Assembly: GCF_030269925.1 (NCBI RefSeq)
Contig: NC_085123.1
Coordinates: 3,472,001 to 3,536,000, forward strand
DNA: 64,000 nucleotides
Reading direction: 5' to 3'
From: Bombyx mori
Lineage: Eukaryota > Arthropoda > Insecta > Lepidoptera > Bombycidae
The notes beneath the pieces were generated by a model that did no database searches, was not told the origin of the DNA, and saw only the letters and a program-made list of their open reading frames with translations. Shown here one piece after another: positions 26,501-35,500 of the stretch; position 1 is the first letter of the stretch, and each line of letters starts with the position of its first letter. The translations under genes were made by a program, and so were the position numbers.

Positions 26501-29500
26501 ATGCCCATGACGGATATAAACTTTTATCTATCATAAGTATTAATGTCTTGTTCCACACATTTCAAGGGCGACTTTCTAAGACACATCGTCTCTCCGCAAT
26601 AAAACTGTATAATCTCAAAACTTACTAATTTTACAGGAGAGTGTTTTAAAGGCTTATTATGTAATATTTTTAATATTAATCATATTAATCATATTTGCAT
26701 CATTTATTTTTTATTTTTTTCCAGTTACATTATCTGTCTTTTAAAGTAAGATAAAATTATGTACGAGTATTAATTTTGTTAATAGTAGTCAAAACATTGG
26801 TAAACTAAAAAAAATAATTAAAACTAAACTACGCTCTTTTGACAGTATTTATGAGAAAAATACTGGTGACACCAAATGTTTACGCATATTAACCCAATTC
26901 CGAATATTTTTGGAAATTATACACTTTTAATGCGAAAAACAACATGTCTTTGTTAAAGTAGTTTTCGGGTTCAGGCTAATACAAACCTTGCTACGAACAG
27001 CAATAGGATGAAATTGCTCTGACCTATGGACGCTAAAATTATTTTAATCGTGCGTTTGCATTTAGACACGTTACCACCACCGAGTTTGTAGTAAATAGGA
27101 CCGTTAATAAGATTTTCCAAACGTTTTGCTTTAATTTACTCGGTAGACCGACGATCCGAATGTCGTTTAACCCATAGACCACTGAGTTACTCGCCGGATC
27201 TTCTCAGTGGGTCGCGTTTCCGATCCGGTTGTAGATTCTGCGAAGCACTGCTCTTGCTAGGGCCAGTGTTAGCATCACTCCGGTTTGAGCCCCGTGAGCT
27301 CACTTACTAGTTAATGTTACGCTGAAATAGCCTCTCAAGGCTATCAGCTTAGGTAGGAAAAAAAAAACGTATGTTGAAGTTCTGAACTTGCATATATGCA
27401 AGCTCATCTTGAAAATCTCGTAAGCGAGATTCAGGCATCTGTCAAATATCTTGCGTTATATTATGGCTACCCACCACAATAGGATATACAAGAACATCTT
27501 TGATATCTTCTATTGATCGTCACATCAGATCCATAAAATAGCATATGAAATCTAATTTTATCTGGTTTCATTTCGATAAATTCGAATTCTTCAAATATAA
27601 TATCATCTAAAAATGTAAGTTTGTGATTTCGTAACGCGATGGAATAAAACGCGAATACGCATTAAATCGAAAATACAATATAAATAAAATACCCACAAAA
27701 GGACATGAGCAATATTGTCTGCTTACTTGATAGATGTCACTTCGGTATATATAGAACGAACTGTTTTAAAGAAGGATTATTGCATTGTTCATGGCATTCA
27801 GACTAATAACAGAAGGCGTCTTGGAAATTAGTTCAATTTTGACATAAAATTTCGATACCGTTTTTGGTTAAGTTTCTTCTACCACTTTTGAAAATTTATT
27901 TATTAGTAGATGTAGATTCGTAAGTCGTCGTGGCCTAAAGGATAAGACGTCCGGTGCATTCGTATCTAGCGTTGCACCGATGTTCGAATCCCGCAGGCGG
28001 GTACCAATTTTTCTAATTAAATACGTACTTAACAATTGTTCACGATTGACTTCCACGGTGAAGGAATAACATCGTGTAATAAAAATCAAACCCGCAAAAT
28101 TATAATTTGCGTAATTACTGGTGGTAGGACCTCTTGTGAGTCCGCGCGGGTGGGTACCACCGCCCTGCCTATTTCTGCCGTGAAGCAGTAATGCGTTTCG
28201 GTTCGAAGGGTGGGGCAGCCGTTGTAACTATACTTGAGACCTTAGAACTTATATCTCAAGCTGGGTGGCCCATTTACGTTGTAGATGTCTATGGGCTCCA
28301 GTATACACTTAACACCAGGTGGGCTGTGAGCTCGTCCACACATCTAAGCAATAAAAAAAAAAAGATGTGTCGATTGTTGTATATGCATCCGGTGTAACCG
28401 GGTTACGGCATTTATTTATCCTAATCAAAGTATGGTTTGTCTTAAATCAGGATATAAACTGTTTTAAAGCGAAGTTTTATTCTCAACCGCTTCATCCATT
28501 TTTGCGCGACTGCGTGACAAACTTTTCTAGCTTTAAGTATAGTTAAGGAGAGGACTGCTCTCCTAATCCGAATTACTGCTTCCTAAACGCATTAAGTGTT
28601 AAAGTCTCGCATCTAATCCGTAAAAGAGCATCTTTTCATAAAAAACATTGACTTACAGTTGTAAATAGAAAACAACCACGCTTTAATACTGTCTATGATA
28701 GTCACATTCCGAGAAACCGTGAGAAAAGAGCTCACGTAAATGACAATTGTCTTTTTAACAGAAACAATATTTTTCGCCTCATATCACATTTATATCCTCA
28801 ACGATATGAATGTGCAAAAAAATATTCACTAAACGATCCAGAGTACTAACCACAGTACTGGTTCAGACAAAATCGATAGAACAATTTTAGAATTACGTCA
28901 GTATCCACACGGGTTAGCAACAGGGTTTCGTAGCCGGGCTTGAACCCTCCCCTATTCAGAGAGGGGTGATTCCCCCATGGGCACGTTGCGAAGGGGGGTA
29001 CTAGAAAGGGTATGGTACGCTCCCAGGGATTTCGCTTATTTTTGGGAGGGTCGCGTCGGATTTTGGGGACCGTGTCCGAAACGGATAGCTTCGTTAGAAT
29101 ATTACGGTGTTTTAGTTTGAAATTCAAGCCAAGAATAATCCGTTCTATGTTTTGAACAAGTTTAATATTTCGATTTATAACATTGTATGATGAATTAACT
29201 AAAGGCTAAATTATTTCAAAATGCCGTCTGATATTTTGGAGTTTGTTTTATTGCTTAAATGGATGAACGAGTTCACAAGCCCACCTGGTATTAAGTGGTT
29301 ACTGGAACCCATAGACATCTACAACGTAAATGCGCTACCCACCTTGAGATACGAGTTGTAAGGTCTCAGTATAGTTACAACGGCTGGCCCACCCTTCAAA
29401 CCGAAACGCATCACTGCTTCATGGCAGAAATCCCATTTCTAACTCATGGTTAGGTACGTATTTCATTAAAGTATCATTACAGAAATGTGTACACGCCCTT

Positions 29501-32500
29501 ATTTGCTTCGCTCGATACGATTTCGGCAAAGGTCTTACCTTTTGACCCCAGCGATTTCAATACCTAAGACCGTTCCAGGGTTGAAGGAATTACGTAAAAA
29601 TATGTATTTCATTTTAGCCTATCATAAGGAAGAACAGCTGATGGCGCATATGAGCACACACATGAATCAGCCCGCGAACGAGATAGAGGAGATGCCTCTT
29701 GTGCAGAACTTATACACCGATCAGTCGAACTTCTTTGTGAGTACTTTTCAAAAATTAATTCGAAAACCATAAACTATTTTTTTTTTTTCATTGAACAAAT
29801 TTGTCCTGAGAACTTACTATTGTACAGACGAAATGTCTAATTAATTAATTATCAACGTGATCCATCAAGATTTCGGTATTCGACCTCGTTCTCGCGTATC
29901 GCAATTTTTTATGCAAACCAATTAAGTGTATCTCGGATTTTAAGGTAATTAATAAAATAAGGCAGTAAAATTAGATGAAATTTTGATTTAACAAAAATCG
30001 ATTTCAGCAAAAAAAATATGAGAATATCATAAACGTAGTTTAAGTTATTGAAATATGTCCTACAAAAGCTTTTTACATTAAAAAAAGTTAACAACATGCA
30101 ATTTTTATGCCCTACGGACCGTAACAAGTGACATTCAATGTACCAAGTAAAGTTCATAGGGGTTGTTTTTTTTTTTCATTTATCGCATCAAATTTATCGA
30201 TCAAGGAGGTTTTAATCCAGTCTGATTGCAAGGAAACTAGTCAGTCGACTTGAAAAGTGAATAAATCTCATTGTTTTAGGACACAAATTTAAATTTTTCT
30301 TTGTTGTTTAGAACTTACAATTTTTTTTCGATAAGTCACGTAAATAGTATATTATAAATAAAAAAATTGCGAAATTTTAAACGAATGACCGGAATAAATT
30401 CATGTATAAAATGTTATTTTGCGGAAATTCCTAACCCCTAAAATCTTAGAGCACAACCTGCGGTGTGGGGTCTCGCAGAGGGGGCCGTATCCCGCTGGTG
30501 TTGCCGCCCCCTTCCCAGTAAACTACCGGATCTCACCCCCAATTTCTTGCCTGTGCTAGTATTATAATTTAGTAAGGTTTTTGTAAGACTTAATTTTGTT
30601 AAATGTCGATTCTGCCTTATAAAAGAACTACCTTCTCTGAAACAGAAGATCGAATTAGCTGTATTGGTTTTTTGGTGGGAACGCGAGAAATGCAGTTGTG
30701 TGATTTGTTTTATTTTGTCTATTTAGTGTTTCTTCAGGTTTAAATGTGTAATAACTGGTGGTTTATTAACTGTTTTGTATCTGTGAAAGTGCACAAATGT
30801 GGGATAATGAAACAAAGCCGCTGAACGTAAGTTCTCGGGATCCTCCAAGAATTCCACTGAAAAAGTCTCAGTAAATAAATGACCACCGCTTTACTGAAAT
30901 TATATTTCATCCCATATCATCTCATTTCATTTCATTTCATGCCATGTTTCATATTAATAAACTACATTTCATAATATTATTTTTCATATAAAAAAGTTTC
31001 ATTAAAGTTTAATAAAGACTTGACCTAAGATCTTAGTTACCAGGTCATAAAATCCCTTAAAAGAATCGACTGTATTAATACAGCGACTATTACTTAGCAG
31101 TAGAACATTTTGTTATTTGAAGATAAAATGAGAAAGAGACAAACGTATACCCCTATAGATTTAGCTTACGAAAGAATGGGAGAGAGAATAGCGGCTCACT
31201 TGTGGGAATATCTTAAAGGAGAGTGAATTTCTGCCTAATTTCATTCAATCAATGAAATGAGTGAGTGAATTACTTAATGATGGATGGATTATGGAGAACT
31301 AATGATAGTCACGCGTGTATAGTATATAGTAGTGATATAAGACGTTCCTTAGACTTCTCTTATTCTCGATTATAATATGAATATCTGGAAATTAAACACA
31401 AAAGGTCATACGGCCACTATAATAAACACTCAGTAAAAATAAAATAAAAAGTTCATGACACAATATTAGCCCGATGTGGGAATCGAACTTAGGACCCTCT
31501 GTGCAACAATCAAGGTCGCTAACTACTGCACCAACGAGTGAGTCAATGAATCAATTGATTTTTTTTTCTTACAGACCACGGATAACAGTCTTTTAATACC
31601 ACGTTCAGAGTACAAGGCCGAACGGAAACATATCTGCTCGATCTGTCAGAGGCGCTTTAAGCGGAAGCAACATCTCAAAATACATCTAAATGTACATGTC
31701 AAGGATATAAACGACGGTGGATCACTCTGGTGCTCAATTTGTAACGAAGGTACCTTCATGAGTCTATAAGATTATGTTTTTTTTTTTACTGCTCTAGTAG
31801 GCAGACGAGCACACGGCCCACCTGATGGTGAGTGGTTACTGTCGCCCATGCACTTCACCAATGCCAGGGGCAGCCGCTGCCTACCACTACCACTATTTTA
31901 GGTAACACTTACTTCTTCATCGTTCCCTCACTGCTGAGGTTCGCGACCACGTGCAACTTTTCTCCATACGAAAGTACCACAGGCGTGTCAAATCGATGAA
32001 TCATTAATTGCCGTGGTACGGTAAGATAACGAAAATCATACTAAAAATTATTTGGCAAATTAAAAAGAAAACCTTTCAAAGCCATGACATTCCCATCTGC
32101 GATAACGAACTGTATTCAGAAACAAGGAAGTTTAAAAAGGAGTCATTTCACGGTGTACAAAGAACGCGTTCAATTTAATAAACAATGACGTCACCGTTCA
32201 TCTAAGCCATACAAATACACCAGCAATCGCTTTGCTGGAAAAGGACAGCATTCTTTATTGATACTCACTAATACAATTATTTCGAAATAAAATAATATTA
32301 TAAAGAGGACCGATTTGTTTGTTTGTATTGAATAGGCTTTGAAACTACTGAACCGATTTGAAAAATTCTTTCACTGTTTGGAAGCTACACTATCTCCGAG
32401 TGACATAGGCTATTTTTTTTTAAACAAAAATTAGGGTTCCTAACTAAAACTTTTGTTAAAGACCCGAGCGAAGCCGGAGCGGGCCGCTAGCTATATAATA

Positions 32501-35500
32501 AAATCGATTAATTATTTAGGAAATTACTATTATTTATTATTATGATTTATTGCTGCCCTATACTGAGGCACTGGAATGAAGTCCATGTTGGCTCAAGACC
32601 AGCCATCGTCAATGTAAAATAAATAAAATGAACTGCTTTTTTTAAGATAGGTTTTGTATTACTAACACTTCATATGGAATTTAATTCTGAAATAAAAATT
32701 TATTATTATTATCATGTATTAAACACTGCCACGCCTTGGAAGACGGCAGGACACACTCCGGCGAGGTGGGCAACAATCGGCCGGAGCGTTAGGGACTATT
32801 GGGAGAGAAACCGGCGAACTATACGGGCATTGTCGAGCAAGACTGCTTTTTTTTATTATTATTATTATTATTATTTTTCTTCTAGAACTAGCATCGGCGT
32901 CTGATTTAAACAACCACGAATGTGCCGTGGGGCAAGACGAATGTCCAAGCGAAGGGGAACAACAGCAGGCGACTCCGGAGGGAGCCAAGAAAGAGAATAC
33001 TTTGCCACACGAATTCGTATGTGTGAGTGTCACTTCTTTTACTGTCATAAACAAATTTATAAGTACTTATAAAGCGAATGCGATCTAGGAATCAAGATAC
33101 GTTTTAAAGAATCCGAAATAATAATAAGTTTCATAAAAAATAAGTAACTATTATTGGGTATTTAAGTCGTCGTCGTGGCCTAACGGATAAGACGTCCGGT
33201 GCATTCGTGTTCGTCCGGAGCGATGCACCGGTGTTCGAATCCCGCAGGCGGGTACCAATTTTTCCAATGAAATACGTACTCAACAAATGTTCACGATTAA
33301 CTTCCACGGGGAAGGAATAACATCGTGTAATAAAAATCAAACCAGCAAAATTACAATTTGCGTAATTACTGGTGGTAGGACGTCTTGCGAATCCGCGCGG
33401 GTAGGTACCACCACCCTGCCTATTTCTGTCGTGAAGCAGTAATGCGCTTCGGTTTGAAGGGCGAGGCATCCGTTGTAACTATACTGAGACTTCAGAACTT
33501 ATATCTCAAGGTGGGTGGCGCATTTACGTTGTAGATGTCTATGGGCTCCGGTAACCACTTAACACCACTTAACGGTGGGCTGTCTCGTCCACCCATCAAA
33601 GCAATGAAAAAGAAAAAAGTAGACTGTACTAAATAAACAGAAATATTATGTATCTATTTCTAATAGTAAACTTGTAACGATCAGGTCGACATGGGGCCCC
33701 AGGACAGCTCCCAGGTGGTGCTCGTCAAGGATGAACGCGACCTGCCCGTGCCCAGGCGCGTCTACGTCTGTAAATACTGTTCGAAGACATTCAGGAGGAA
33801 AGATCATTACAAAATACATTTGAACATACACACCGGAATTAAATCGTTCTTCTGTCCCGATTGTGGGAAAGGTAAGTGCTTTAATTACACGTGTGTCCCG
33901 TTATACGGTTATCACATTATGCGAGTATCCCATAGATATGTGTCGTTCGCGAACGAACGAATCAAACGACCCGGGTCTCAAAATCCGCGCGAACGATAGG
34001 GTCACTTAAAAAAAATATGAGTCGTTCACTAAATCGACTCGTTTAACACAAAACCTACGTATCAGAAGAAAAGAACCATACGACAGTCATTCGGGTCATT
34101 TCGGGTTGCCGGGTCTCGCCCCGCGCCCGTCTCGCTTAGTCGTTCGTTGTAACGTAATGACGCATAGCGCATTTGGACTGTTTTGATCTCACGTAAACAA
34201 TCGAACTATAACAGTTCCTTTAAACTGTTATTCAATACTAAGCTTTATCCAGCCAGTAACCTGATAATATTAATTATGTCATAAATTGATCGAAACGTTC
34301 GACTGAACGGGTCGTACGAACCGGATCATTTTGTCGACAGGTCAGTACTGATCTGAATCTCTAAAATTGAACGAACGACACATATCTAGTATCCCATTAT
34401 ATGTGTATCCCGTTATATATACGAGTATCCCTAAATATATCCTTTTTTTTTTTTGCTTTGATGTTTTATCGAGCTCACAGCCCTCCTGGTGTTAAGTGGT
34501 TACTGGAGCCCATAGACATCCACAACGTAAATGCGCCATGCGTCTCAAGTATAGTTACATCCCATTATATATATATGCCCTTATATATGCATGCCATTAT
34601 ATATGCATGCCATTATATATGCATGCCATTATATATGCATGCCATTATATATGCATGTCATTATATATGCATGCCATTATATATGCATGCCATTATATAT
34701 ATATATATCCCATTATATATGTATCCCATTATATATGCATGCCATTATATATGCATGCCATTATATATGCATGCCATTATATATGTATCCCATTATATAT
34801 GTATCCAATTATATATACGTGTATCCTGTTACGGCCTGGCCACGGGGATCGGCGGTGCGAACAGCGAAGCGGTGGGCGAGGCGACCATTCGCGCAGCACC
34901 GTTTGCAGGCCACGGGTACTCACGTTCGCCGCCGCGACTAGTAAGGAAGTCCGACAGCGAAATGTCTATATCGAAATTATCTCGATATTGCTTACAAATT
35001 AATAGTTTTTTGGTTCAGGACCTATTATTTGGAAAAGATTGTGAAGTACATGATTTGACTGAGAGACTTGAGACTTCCAAATAGCTGGTCTAGCTAGTAT
35101 TTCAGCTATTTTATTTTTTTATTGCTTAGATGGGTGGACGAGCTCACAGCCCACCTTGTGTTAAGTGGTTACTGGAGCCCATAGACATCCACAACGTAAA
35201 TGCGCCACCCACCTTGAGATATAAGTTCTAAGGTCTCAAGTATAGTTATAATGGCTGCCTCACCCTTCAAACCGAAACGCATTACTACTTCACGGCAGAA
35301 ATAGGCAGGGTGCTAGTACCCACCCGTGTAGACTCACAAGAGGTCCTACCACCAGTAATTACGCAAATTATTATTTTGAAGATTTCATTTTTATCACACG
35401 ATGTTATTCCTTCACCGTGGAAATCAATCGTGAACGTTGAGTGTTGTTGAGTACGTATTTCATTACAAAAATTGGTACCCGCCTGATATTCGAACACCGG

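Noticed and set aside
27925..28010. tRNA-like sequence (also at 33165 and inverted at 18220)
   Set aside because: It is the head of a SINE; the cloverleaf is degenerate and the same head recurs next to SINE bodies.
28846..29127. 93-codon Pro-rich minus-strand ORF in gene A intron 5
   Set aside because: No homology recognised and no splice signals; GC-rich repeat-like DNA.
34560..34815. Regular array resembling a CRISPR
   Set aside because: Units are directly adjacent with no unique spacers, and the DNA is clearly from an animal nucleus.
34401..35084. Long overlapping ORFs with repeating Tyr/Ile/Cys/His motifs
   Set aside because: Translations of the minisatellite continuing into the Harbinger-like element; the three-frame openness comes from the 15-16 base period, and there are no splice or domain signals.
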